From Magnaporthiopsis rhizophila (lineage: Eukaryota > Ascomycota > Sordariomycetes > Magnaporthales > Magnaporthaceae): a stretch of 64,000 nt of DNA. The position numbers were made by a program, and so were the translations under genes. Location: the NCBI GenBank assembly GCA_003049465.1, contig PYSS01000007.1:248001-312000 (forward strand), given 5' to 3'. The notes below the pieces were generated by a model. It saw only the letters and a list, made by a program, of their open reading frames with translations, had not been told where the DNA came from and searched no databases. Below, piece by piece: positions 19,848-30,990 of the stretch; within the stretch, counting starts at the first letter, position 1; the number at the start of each line of letters is the position of its first letter.

Positions 19848-20599
19848 TCACAGCGTTTGCCAAAAGTAGTTGGCATAAAAGAATCGAGTGAACTTCTTGT
19901 CCATGTTGACGACGTGCACATCACCCTTGCGGTCGTTGCGGATGACGGCGCGGGTCCACTCGCCGTCGGCACCGTCGCCGTCGCGCTCGAGCTCGATGCC
20001 CAGGCTGCGGTAGACCTTGAGCCGGAGCAGGACCTCGTCCTCGACCGGGTCCGTGGCCGAGGCCTCGCCCTCGACGCCCTGCAGCTCCAGCTCCTGCAGG
20101 CGCGTGGCCAGGTCGGCCGCCTGCGACGACAGCCGCTCCGTCTCGACCTCGAGGTCCGACGCCGCTTTTGCCGTGCGGAACTTTTGTGTGTCCAGCCGCG
20201 CCATCTCCGACGCGTGCGCCGCCGACGAGTGCTGCGACGTCAGCTCCGTGTGCTGCGACTGGAGTGTGTTGAGCTGGCGCGAGAGTTCTGTTTTTGGGCG
20301 GTGTCTCGGTTAGGATCCCTCTCTCCCTCCTCCCGCCGTTTGGGCGTTCCGTGGAATTATCACGCACTCTTGAGAGACGTCTCGGCCTCGCGGAGTCTGA
20401 GCTGTCGCGCCTCCTGCAGCATCGAAAGCGCGCCGCCGACGCGCGTGATGGCGGCTTTGTCGGGCTGGATGTTGAAGTTGTTGACCGTGGCGCGGATCAA
20501 CTGCAGGGTAGGAACAGCGGCGTGTCAGCAGGCGGAACTGATGAGGTTGATAGATCTAGGGTTTTGACCTGCCAGCGCGGGGTCCTCCTCCAGAATCAT
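19848..20599 (-). CDS. spc24: Kinetochore protein Spc24 (Ndc80 complex)
   Basis: Subunit of the Ndc80 complex that, with Spc25, anchors the complex to the inner kinetochore. Three exons on the minus strand: 20573-20599, 20368-20500 and 19848-20287; 199 residues. Residues about 30-120 are coiled coil (heptad-like QARQLRLREAETSLKKLS and NTLQSQHTELTSQ). The C-terminus is the globular RWD-like domain, ending VVNMDKKFTRFFYANYFWQTL-type sequence typical of fungal Spc24. The first intron must use a GC donor (CTG|GCAGGT) to keep the frame. The nearby GT donor one codon later gives phase 1 and breaks the NNFNIQPDKAA segment. Divergent from fis1, with 508 bp between start codons. Confidence 0.9.
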
Positions 20600-21107
20600 C
20601 GTGTGGGTTGTGTAGTCTGCCGTCAAATTTGCAAGAAGAAGTGTCGCTCTGTGGTAAGCCGGCGATACCGTACAGGCGTGGATGGCTGCGGTCGTATTTT
20701 CAATAGATTTCACGATCCTGTCAACTCTACTTGGTGATGAATCCGCAATTCAAAGTAAACACCGACTAGCGTGTCGCCAGGACGACCCCTGCTATCTTAT
20801 CGCGGAAATGTGTTGCACGTCATTCCTTGCTTCTACTTGTGGGGCGAAGGCGGGGCGCGAAAAGCTCACGGTGCGGGCGGCAGCGTTCAAACCTCGGCCA
20901 CGCACCACACCCGTCGGAGCAACTGGCATGGTCGTGTGATGCGTCCCTGCCCGTGTTCGCGACAAACCACAGCCATAACTACGACCACCGCTCGACCGTC
21001 CATACTAAACCGGAGCCTCGCGAAAGCCTCCAACGCACATTCCTTCTTCCTCCAGTCCGAGACCAAAACCACCTCTCGCCCTCCCCGCACCCACACGAGC
21101 TTCCAAG
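20600..21107. promoter_or_regulatory. Shared spc24/fis1 divergent promoter region
   Basis: A 508-bp gap between two divergent start codons. The fis1 side has a C-rich leader (about 21000-21100). No defined factor site is recognised. Confidence 0.5.
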
Positions 21108-21460
21108 ATGGGATCCAATCTTCCTTGTGAGCTGCCTCGAAAATCTCCGCTACGCTACGCCCGTGACTCGGCGCAAACTGACTAGAGACGCGCGCGCACA
21201 GATGCTATCGACGCGGAAACGTATGCACATAGCCCTCGGCGCTCAACCGCAGCCCTCCCTGCGTCGACAGCCCGTGTACTGACATTGCTGCGTTGGACAG
21301 GCCGCTCAAGCCCGACGAACTCCAGGTCCTGCGGGCACAGTTCGAGAAGGAGGGGGAAATGGTCGGCGTGCAGACGAAGTTCAACTATGCCTGGGTAGGT
21401 CCACACACCATTTTTTTCTTTGTTCCTGTACAAGTCTTTCAGGGCGTCTCCGGGGTTTGG

Positions 21461-21502
<42 letters not shown>

Positions 21503-21939
21503 AAAAAAAACGAAAGGAAAACTCAACCCCGCACGCAGACGACGACAGTTTGAGGCGACGAAGTGACCAGCGACTAACAAACAAACCGGTTTCTAACTAT
21601 GTACAGGGTCTCGTCAAGTCTAACACGCGGACGGACCAGCAGAATGGAGTGACGCTGCTGTCAGAGATATTCCGGACATCGCCGGAGCGCCGACGCGAGT
21701 GCCTCTACTACCTGGCGCTAGGCAACTATAAGCTGGGCAACTACGCGGACGCGAGGCGGTACAACGACTTATTGCTGGACAAGGAGCCGACAAACCAGCA
21801 GGCGACGAACCTGCGCTCTCTCATTGACGATAAGGTGGCCAAGGAGGGTCTGCTGGGCGCCGCCATCATCGGTGGGGTTGCCGTCGCCGCCAGTGTCGTA
21901 GGCGGCATTCTCATCAGGAACCTGGGCCGGAAGAGGTAG
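21108..21939 (+). CDS. fis1: Mitochondrial fission protein Fis1
   Basis: Tail-anchored outer-membrane protein that recruits the fission machinery to mitochondria and peroxisomes. Four exons: 21108-21126, 21202-21220, 21301-21394 and 21607-21939; 154 residues. The first two coding exons are only 19 nt each. Splicing them gives MGSNLPYAIDAETPLKPDEL, the expected Fis1 N-terminus. The two TPR-like repeats follow, including FNYAWGLVKS, SPERRRECLYYLALGNYKLGNY and a basic/hydrophobic helix pair. The C-terminus has a single transmembrane segment (about 127-148, GAAIIGGVAVAASVVGGILI) and a short basic tail RNLGRKR, the signal for outer-membrane insertion. Intron 3 contains a 40-A homopolymer. Confidence 0.95.
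21461..21510. repeat. Poly(A) tract inside fis1 intron 3
   Basis: Forty consecutive A, one G, then nine A, inside the intron 21395-21606. It could be slippage-prone sequence, a retroposed tail or an assembly artefact. Confidence 0.9.
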
Positions 21940-23714
21940 CCGCAGGCAGCCGGGTGGTTGGTTGGCCTTCCGCGTGCATGAGGAGGAAGTAACCCCGTGT
22001 CGGGCTTCTCTGGTTTCCAGTGCCAGCGCCCCGTCGGGGCAGAGGAGCGCGTGTATCGCACCGCCCTTCACCCTCGTCGATAAGGCGCCAATTTGTATCA
22101 ACAGCTCACTCTCCATCGAACTCCATAGGCCCGTAGCAGATGAGCGCCTATATAATACCCCCCTTTCTTCAACTCGCCGTCTGCTCTTTTCGCTTGAAGA
22201 GACCTGCCATGTCAAAGTGCTCAGGTCATGCCAACCATGTGAGGGCGTTGGGTCTGCATGCGCTCCGCAGATAGGACATGCAATATCAGATGCGCTCGAG
22301 GTTTGAGGTATCTGGGCTGCCCAACCCCTCCCTGGGCGCAGTGTGTAAAATCTATTGATTGCCTGAACTGTACGCCGTCACACGTGCGCCTCAGCCACAT
22401 CAAACTCTCGGTACTGTAGACTTCCTGTCAAGGCAACTGGGGGCCGGAAGTGACAGCCGTGATAGCATGAGATGCGTGACGCATATGCCGTACGCCGTCA
22501 TAATCTACCTGTAGCGTGGGCAAGGAATAAAACGTCGGGTCAAATCGGGTCCAATGTTGGGGCGCGACTGCTGTGCTTGACAGATGGCAGAAGAGTGGAA
22601 GACGACCCGGTTCTGGCACCTTCCAAACCCTTTTCGATTGCCAATGCAATGATTTGATCCCTGACGCAAACCACGCTATCTCTTTGCCGGGTCGCTCGGT
22701 CGACAGGGGGCCAGCCAATTCGGTCGTGACGTGCCGCCCTGAGACCAGAAGCCTGTGGGCCTGGCCTCCACCGTATTCCCGCTGCTCACCCATGTCAGTG
22801 ACTGGATCCCTGCGGCGACGACATCACTGGGCGGGGCGGGGCGCGGCGTCGTCTTCCCGTGAGCTCCTTCTGAGCAGCTTCCCCCAGATCTCAGACCTTC
22901 ACACTCTCACACCACAGCTGTTTTGACTCGGGGTGCATCTGCTGGCACCCAACCAGCCAATCCTCACCCTCGTACTGGTATCTGGGCCCGACGATCCCGA
23001 CGCGGCCACGCCCAAATCCCCGGTCCGCCCGGCTGTTCGATCGGGCCGCTTCTTCTTGCATTTCTCAACTTGCCTCTTCCCTCAAATCTAGCCCACATCC
23101 TATTCCCTACCTAGTACCCAGCCGGCCCAAACGCCAGCCGTCAACAGCCGCCTACGACCAGAATCGATAGCCCACGCCACGCGGACGCCACCCGCCCGTT
23201 GAGGGAGAAAGCTCAAGCTTGTCACAAAACAGTCACTCGCTAACCCGCTCGCTGTCAACCTGGCTCCCCTCTCCGTTTCTCCCTTTGCAACCCGAATCTG
23301 CCTCGGAGCAACGTAACGCTGCAGGAGCCCGTCCTGGGCGATCCCAAGCACCGCGTCCCAGCCTGTCCTGGCACGCCTCGCTTTTTCTCCATCCTCGCCC
23401 CTCCCCCCTCCGCTCGACCGGTGGATATCCCGAAAGCGCCGTTTGCAGCCTGACCTCTTGGAGCGGTCCGGATCGCCACACTTGTGGAACACTACCTTTG
23501 GGTTCTTATAGATCCGGCCCAGGGAAGCGCCCAACCCGACCCGCCGACCGCAAACTCGCCTCTTACTACTACCTGTTTCTACCAAACGCCATCCGCCACT
23601 CTGGCTTTCCGCGCCTTTCGAGCCGCCGGCCTCGCTGTCAGCTTGGGCATCGCTGCCGTCGCTGCCTACCAAAGCCGAGGCTCCCAGTCCCAGCACGAAC
23701 GCAGCGGGCGCACC
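21940..23714. other. Intergenic region, 1.8 kb
   Basis: No supported gene. The motif GTACGCCGTCA occurs twice (near 22371 and 22490). The last 600 bases are C/T-rich and are probably leader of the RING gene starting at 23715. Confidence 0.5.
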
Positions 23715-25789
23715 ATGTCGGCCTTTTTCCACGGTCGGCACCTGGATGCCTTTGCCGGCAGAGAGGTCGTCTTTTGCCACAATTGCAGACACGAGTGGTA
23801 CCATGACACTGGTGACCTTCAGTGCCCCCGATGCACTTCTGGGGCCACCGAGATTGTGCGTCAAGATTTCTACCTTGCTACGGTCTGATGGGTCTCTGTC
23901 TTCCATCCCTGACTGAGCTCGTGACTTCCTGCGATGGCGGAACGCTGCTGACCTGACGCAATCAGATAACGGATCGCGAGAATGACCCCCGCGATCTCGA
24001 GGAGCGGGACACGGACCGCGAGCCCAATCTATATGACGGTGACATCGAACGGCAGTTTGGTCGGGGGCCCGGTGGCTTGTTTTTTAGCAGGACGACATAC
24101 CGGAGCCCGTCCCGCCAGGAGCCGGGTGGTGCGTCTGGTCCGGTGCACCCGGCCGATCCTCAAGCCATCCTGCACCGCTTCGCCGAGATGGTCGGCGATC
24201 TCGACCCGGGAAGGCCCGCCTCGGACGGGCCGGCTACTGCCCCTGGCGCTCCCTTTGCCCGCGCGACGATCCACAGATCGAGTTTTGGTAACGGCCAGAC
24301 TGGATTCACCATCACCACGCCCCCGTTACGTGTCGAGCGCGGCGGCCACGGTGCCCCGCATGACGTTGCCAGCGATTTCGCAATGTATGTATAGTGCTGC
24401 TGGGCTGCTCCAACCGAGCATATCACTTCCCTCCCCACCGCTTTGAAATCCCTATATCCGGCACATACTCGGCGGTCCGGCTCTAACCCGTCACCATGCA
24501 GGCTTTTCGGAACCATAATGGGCGATATCACGCCCCAGGCCGGCAACAGTCCGTTTGGCAACGCAAATAACGCCAACAACGTCAACACTGCCGACCGCGG
24601 CGGTGTGAACGCCGGGAACGACACTGGCCTTGGCGGGCAGCAGCAACCTCCCCACGGGTTCCCCTTGCAATTCCACCAGTTAATAAGCGCCTTGTTCGGG
24701 CCCGCTGGCAGCGCGAACTGGGGTGATGTGGTGACATCACAACAGGAGCTGGATCGCATCATCTCGAATCTGATGGAAGTCAATCCACAGTCCAACGCGG
24801 CTCCGCCGGCTTCACAGGCGGCTCTGGACAAGCTAGAGCGCAAGAAGCTGGACTCGACCATGGTTGGCAGCGGCGAGAAGGTCGAGTGCACAATCTGCAT
24901 TGATGAGCTGCATCAAGGCGACGAGGTCACCGTCCTTCCGTGCAAACATTGGTTTCACGGTGAATGCGTGGTGCTATGGCTCAAGGAGCACAATACATGC
25001 CCCATCTGCCGCGCTCCAATCGAGAACAAGCCGCAGCCGGCCGCGTCACCCCAGGGGCAGGGGCAGGGGCAGGGGTCGGGGTCGGGCAGCGGCTGGCGCT
25101 ACTCAACCGGCGGTTCTATGCCATCGGCTTCTCTCTTCGATCTTAGGTTTCCTGGGAGGTTTCCTGGGAATTCAGACACAGCAGGGGAGTCGTCGGCATC
25201 AGCATCGAACGCGCCGCAGCCGACCACGGACTCTTCAGCGGCACGTCCAGCGGGTGATGGGAGCTCGTCCAACCACAGGCGCCGTCAGGTGCGCTCGCCT
25301 TCGGAGAATGAGCAGCGACTGAATGCAATCCGCAGCGCCACTTTCAGCATGGGCATGCCCGGCGACAGTGGCGGCGGCAACAACAGCAACAGTAACAGCA
25401 GGTATCGCCGAAACTCGCTCTCGCCACCCAGTGCTGCGTCACAACAACAACAGCAGCAGCAGCAGCAGGATCAGCGGAGGATATTCCTACAGAATTCTCG
25501 GACTAGGGACCCAGGACCACACGAGCCATCGTACTGGTCCTTTGGATCTGCGTCGACGGACCAGGAACGGAACCAGGACGGGGAGAGGGACCGCACGTCG
25601 GGCCTATTTGGTGACCGATCCCATCGACACAGTCATCGTTCCGGTGGCGGCAACGGCAATAATGGCGAGGGCGACAATAGCAGCGGTAACAGCACCAGCG
25701 CTTCCAGATTGCTCGCCAACTGGCTTAGAGGACTCGGTGGATCTGGCTCGTCGTCTGGCAATGGAAACAGCGATAGTCGGAGGCGTTGA
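23715..25789 (+). CDS. RING-H2 E3 ubiquitin ligase (RNF126/RNF115-like architecture)
   Basis: Predicted ubiquitin ligase. Three exons: 23715-23855, 23966-24384 and 24502-25789; 615 residues; phases agree at both introns, and the second has a CTAAC branch point. An N-terminal zinc ribbon (Cys21, Cys24, Cys37, Cys40: CHNC...CPRC) resembles the ubiquitin-binding zinc finger of animal RNF126/BCA2. The middle is Gly/Asn/Gln-rich. The RING-H2 domain at about 316-356 has the C3H2C3 pattern CTIC...CKHWFHGEC...CPIC. The C-terminal third is Ser/Arg/Gln-rich with a polyQ run, and ends in a Gly/Ser/Asn tail. The full set of zinc ligands is present, so the ligase is likely active. Substrates are unknown; membrane protein or quality-control targets are typical of the family. 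Confidence 0.9.
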
Positions 25790-25942
25790 GTGTTATGTGA
25801 GGTCGAATAGACCGTTTGGGTGATAGACATGGACGGGGACGACAGAGTTGGAACAGATGGCTTCCTGGTTGGGTTTATCAGGCAGACATGAAGCAAGGAA
25901 GTAACGCAATCAAAGCAGCGTTTGGCTTTAAACGACCTCTCC

Positions 25943-25963
25943 TTTTTTTTTTTTTTTTTTTTT
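25943..25963. repeat. Poly(T) tract, 21 bases
   Basis: Twenty-one consecutive T just downstream of the RING gene. Confidence 0.9.
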
Positions 25964-26865
25964 CTTCGTCGGCCCCGTCCTTACTCAGCCTTTCTCCATC
26001 TCTGGTTCAAGGGCGATCACAGGGAACGGGCAATACAGCACGTCGTCGTCGGTGCGAGGTTTTTGTTTCTTCAAGGGCGGTGTGTGTAGGAATGGCAGCT
26101 TTTCGGTCGTGCAGTTTTTGCTTTCTTCTTCTTCGGAAGACGAGTCGGGGGGGCATACGCGTCAATAAATCTACACCGAGGCCGTTACCTCCGTTCCATT
26201 GAGTCTCCAGCACGGTCAATGGCCGACGAGGTCTGTCCTCGGGAATGCCAGACCCTTTTCCCTCCCAGTGGCGCCCCTGCGGGGATGACCGGGGTGGAGA
26301 GGCAGCATCCCAGGTACCAACAAACGCCATACCGTTGAAAAACGATATTTTAGCGTGTGCACACGACACGAATGCTTTTTGTTTCTTAATTTTTATTTAA
26401 GCTTTCCCACACACACGGTTTACCGTTCTTCCAAGAACGGCCTCCCCGGTTACAGGCAGTGGCCGTGCACGATGTCCCAGGCAGCCGTTTGAGTGTGGTG
26501 GTCATTGCCGTGTCCCCGCCGTGGACAACGCTAAAAATTCGACCCAGCCTGCTGGGATGGAGGGCATCGAGGCAACCATGGCTCGTGCATGCCGCTAAAC
26601 GAAGCGGGCTTGCCGCCATTGACCAATTCGCGGCAAGTCTTTTGGGGTGGTGGGGTGTGGTGGCGTCGCTTCTGCAACGCGGGCGGGCAGTTCCCAGCTG
26701 TGCTGCTCCTCCCGTCAGGTTTTCCCGCGTGCTGCCGCCTCCTCCTCCCTCCAGCGCCTTTTCTAGCGACCGAGCTGCTCCTTTGGCCAATTCGGCCTTG
26801 CCGGGCCGCTGCTGTTTGCCTAACCATCCTGTCCGTCCCTTCGCCTCGTCTATTTTCCGGCGGGA

Positions 26866-26884
26866 TTTTTTTTTTTTTTTTTTT
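26866..26884. repeat. Poly(T) tract, 19 bases
   Basis: Nineteen consecutive T in the region upstream of the zinc-cluster regulator. Confidence 0.9.
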
Positions 26885-27391
26885 CTTTTGTTCCGCTTCT
26901 TTTCCATTTCTGTGTTTTAGTCGGGCCCAAACTCTTTTTTTGTTTTTATCAAGGTGCCTACCATCCATTCTATTTTACTTCGAATCTGTCTCTCCCCGCC
27001 TCTTCCCCCGATTCGCTTGCCGCGGTCCTGGGGTTGCTTTGTTTTGAATTCGCGAGTCTCTCTAAACATAGATCCACCCCTCCCGGGGCGGTGGCCGGCC
27101 GCTCATTTGCCTCTCCTTGCTGGGCGTTCTCGAATTTTCCTGGATCCGGGGTTTCATTTCCCTCTTATTCCCACCGCTAGAATCGTGGCACGAGGGCCAA
27201 AGCGGGCGATCCGTTATTCCCAACCTCCAATTCCCTTTTATTCCCGAGCGTCTGGGTGTGACCACTCGCGACAGAGGATTCATTCATCCCAGGCCGCACC
27301 GCGTCTGCCGTCGCACGGGGACGGGCTGAGGTCTCGGTCTCGGTCTCGGTCTCGGGAGGCGATCCCGCTGGGGCCACGAGGCGGCTGCTGC

Positions 27392-27397
27392 ATGTGA
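27392..27397 (+). promoter_or_regulatory. Start-stop upstream ORF (ATG TGA)
   Basis: An ATG directly followed by TGA lies 75 nt before the start codon of the zinc-cluster regulator. If it is in the transcript, it is a minimal uORF that would hold initiating ribosomes and reduce translation of the main frame. Whether it is in the mRNA is not known. Confidence 0.4.
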
Positions 27398-27471
27398 CTC
27401 GAGAGAGCACCGCCCCCGGCCTTCTGTCGCTGGCTGGCTCCCTACGGTCTTGGCCTTTGCTTGTCCGCCAG

Positions 27472-30376
27472 ATGTCTGGCCAACACCCGACGCTGCCGCC
27501 GCTCCAGCATCCGCTGCAGCAGCAGGAGGAGCAGCAGCCGAACCAGGAGCCGCCGCCGCCGACACTCCCGCAGCTGCAACTCCACCATCAGCTGCCCCTC
27601 CCCGCCGGCCCGCCCTCATACGTCAGCCAGACGGTCCTGACGTCAAGCTCCGGCACCGGCACCTCCCTGTACGCCTCGCCCTCCCCGAGCGCCCTCAGCT
27701 TCTCCTCGTCGCATCACCACCACAGCACGAGCAGCACAGGCGGGGCTGGCAGCAGTCAGCACCACCACGGCCGGCAGCACCAGCAGCACCATCATCACCG
27801 GGTCGGCAGTCTCGTGTCGGGCAGCACCCCGTCGACCACCGGCGAGGGCAGCAGTGTCGTCGATTCAGTCGAGGACCACCATCACAGCGGCAGCGCCGGT
27901 GGCAGCGTCAACGGCGGTGCCAGGTCTCGCCGTGTCGATGCTGGCAGCAGCGACAGCTCCACCGCTGCGACCGAAGAACAGCAGGCTGATGGCGGCGGCA
28001 CCGTGCGCGTTAGAAAGAAGCGCAACAAGCCGACGCTGTCGTGCTTCGAGTGTGTCGAGAGGAAGACTAAGGCAAGTTTTTGCTCTACATGCATCTTCCG
28101 GCTAATTGTCTTCTGTCACTATTATTATTTCTCCTTTCCCATGCTCTTGTTTTTTTTCTCTTTTGTTGGCTTCTTTCAAACACCTCCTCATTTTCTGTTC
28201 GTCGGTCATAGTAAAGATTCACCAGACCAGTGCCCCTTATGCACACCAAAAACCGCCTCCCACATCGCACTCGCGCATCTCATCGAGATCTTGGGCACCA
28301 CACCTCCAACCTCCGACATCCCGCTTTCGTATTTAGCCATTGTAATCCTACATTAGGCGCTGGGTCGGCATTAACCTCATAGCACAGTGTGATCGGGGAA
28401 GGCCGCGATGTCTCGCTTGTAAGTGATTAGCCTTCCTCCCGACCCCAGCACACGCATCCGCCGACGATCTCATTGAGCTCACATGGAACAAACTTCTTTC
28501 TAGGCATTAAGCGTCAAACAACATGTCGTTACGCACATGTTGCGAACTTGATTGAGTAAGTGACCCAACATCGGATATACCGGTAGCCGCGCGGACCGAT
28601 TGTTGACTTAATGTTCTTTGTCTACTTTTCCACGTGCATCTGTAGAGAGACGGGAAGGACCTCTGGCAGTGGTCTCCGCATGCTAAAGGCACCTGCTAAG
28701 AAGCGGCGCTCCGACTCGCTGGCCTCGCCCGAGTCGGCCACCAAGCCCACGGCCGACCGCAGCGTTCCGCCTCGACCTGCTGCCAGCTCCTCCAATGGCG
28801 CCATGGCTCTTTCCACCGGCCTCCTTTCCAACATACCCTATTCCCACCCCACAGCCTCCAACGTCTTCGGCGTCGGGACCGAGCACCCTTTTGCCAACTA
28901 CTGGACATGCCGAGGAGGCCTCCGCGAGGTCGTTTCCTTCATACCAGACAAGCAACGGTCCGATGCACTCTTGTCGCGCTACTTTGAGTGCGTCGACCCG
29001 GTGTACCCTATGCTGCACCGCCAGACTTTCTACGCCGACTACGAGCACTACTGGTCCATGACCCAGGCGGAGCGGGAACAGACCGACGCCGACTTTATCT
29101 CGCTGATGTTTGTCATGCTGGCATTGGGCACGCAGTTCGTCACCGCCTCGTCCCCGACCGAGCGGAAACAGACAGCCGAGTTCTACGCCTCGGCAAGTAA
29201 CCAAGCCCTGCGCGTAGGCTCGTACCTGAATCGGGCATCTATGCGCTCTGTCCAGACCATGGTTCTGATTACTTACTTTCTCATCAACGACAATCACGCA
29301 TCAGATGGATGGGCGTTTGCTGGTGTCCTCATGAGGCAAGCTTATGCCATCGGACTGCATAGGGATCCCAATATAGGTATGTATTGAGAGGGGTCCTGCG
29401 TCTTTTCTCCCACTTCCCTTCCTGGCTCACCATATGATATACTAATAATTTCCTTTATCATGTGGCGCAGTCACACCAGATGCGTCCATCTTCGAGAAGC
29501 AGCAACGGCGGAAGCTGTGGCAGGCGGTGCTTCTGCAGGATACGTTCCTTACGGTACTGCTAACGCTTCCGCCAACGGCGACGCATACCGACGTCTACGT
29601 GGAGGACCTAATGGAGGATGAGTCGTCAATAGCTAACAGCAATCCCTTGGACAACGCATACATCCGGGGCTCCTGGACGCTAGCAAATCTCGTCCAGGAC
29701 GCCATCTGCTCCCCGCGAGCGTTGGACCTGCCCGTGTGCACGACGGTGCGGCACAAGAGCAAGCTGGTGGCGGATTTCAAGGCCGTTTACCGCTCGTTCC
29801 CCGACACTTTCCGCAGCTGGGACCCGGAGTCTCTGGCGCAAGAGGCGAGAGCGTCCGATGCCGGGAAGAGGCTGGTGCGGCAGACGCTGTTCCTGACGAG
29901 CAACTACTTCCACAATCTGATGCTCGTGCACGCGTCCGAGGCCCCCGAGGCGCCCATTAACGTGCGGGGTGCCCTCGACGCGGCGCACCAGGCTATCACG
30001 GCCTTTTTTATCCTCTTCACCGTCTTCGACCTGGACGCCAGGGTTTGGTGGGTCTTCAACCACCGCGCTTTCCTCGAGGCTCTCTGCATCGGCAGCATCG
30101 TCCGCAACGCCGCCAAGGAGCATGACGGCGCCGTGGCAGTGGCTAGAGATCCGCTGTTTTTAAGGGCCAAGGACGACATCAGTGAGTGGCTCCTGCACGT
30201 TTTCTAGCTCGCACTTCCGGGTTTTATACACCACATTATCGAACGTCAGCACTGACCATGCAACGCGCATCCTCTGCCCAGACCGGATGATCGAAATCAT
30301 GCGCATCATGGGTGAGGGTGAAAACGGATCGGAAGTGGCCAGAACAAGAGTGCAGGTCTTGAGCGAGTACCTGTAG
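27472..30376 (+). CDS. Zn(II)2Cys6 transcription factor with fungal regulatory domain
   Basis: Fungal binuclear zinc-cluster regulator, nuclear. Six exons: 27472-28071, 28388-28418, 28504-28555, 28646-29376, 29471-30181 and 30282-30376; 739 residues; all phases agree. The first 190 residues are Gln/His/Pro/Ser-rich. The zinc cluster has all six cysteines with canonical spacing (191, 194, 201, 208, 211, 218: CFEC...KCDRGRPRCLAC...C). It is split by two introns; the first of these uses a GC donor (AAG|GCAAGT). A basic linker KKRR follows. The middle homology region (fungal_trans) starts near YFECVDPVYPMLHRQTF and includes SYLNRASMRSVQTMVLITYFL and GWAFAGVLMRQAYAIGLHRDP. The C-terminus is helical. 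Target genes cannot be told from the sequence, and I do not assign a named ortholog. Confidence 0.92.
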
Positions 30377-30990
30377 TTGGCTTTCCGGCTTGTGTGCTCC
30401 GGTATCGCATTCCAGTTTCGGGACGCTGGGCCGCGAGAGATACGATTTATAATGATATTCACCGTTGGGGGTTGTTATATATGTATATGTCGGCAGCGAG
30501 AGTCGATGCGCTTATAACGCCAGGAGACTCGTAGAGGGCTTCAGATTGCTCATGGCTTGGGAATAACGACGGGAGCCGGGAGAGCGGTATTATCAACAGC
30601 GCATCCAACAAAAAGCAGTCGCTTTTCTTTTTTTCGACTCGTAATAAATCTCACGCGAGCATTCCAACTAAATAAATGGATATGGCGTTTTAATTACCAT
30701 GATTGTGTCTGCGATTACTTGTATGCATAACCTGTGCGAGGTCCAAGCGCCTGTCTCTTTTCACTTCAACCTTCCACTGATGTATGACTAGGTTGAGAAG
30801 TCTCACTTACTCACGCTCCACCGCCGTTGTGGTTCCAATTGCGCTCCTACGTCAAACTTTGTAGGTAAAACACACGAGAAATCGCGGTTCAACGTTTTGC
30901 AAAGCAGTCTACGGACAAGGCCGGATGCGCATGCCTCTGCGGGCTTCCATCATCACCCCACGACCAGGACAGAGCACCCGCCTCCGGGCA
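30377..30990. other. Intergenic region
   Basis: No gene seen. AT-richer stretch with TATATATG near 30478 and AATAAA-like signals near 30642 and 30672, fitting 3' ends of the regulator transcript. Confidence 0.5.

Larger units (their letters stand above)
25790..27471. other. Intergenic region, 1.7 kb, long leader of the regulator
   Basis: No supported gene. Homopolymer T tracts lie at 25943-25963 and 26866-26884. An ATG-TGA start-stop element lies at 27392-27397. The right 600 bases are rich in C and T and probably form a long 5' leader. Confidence 0.5.
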
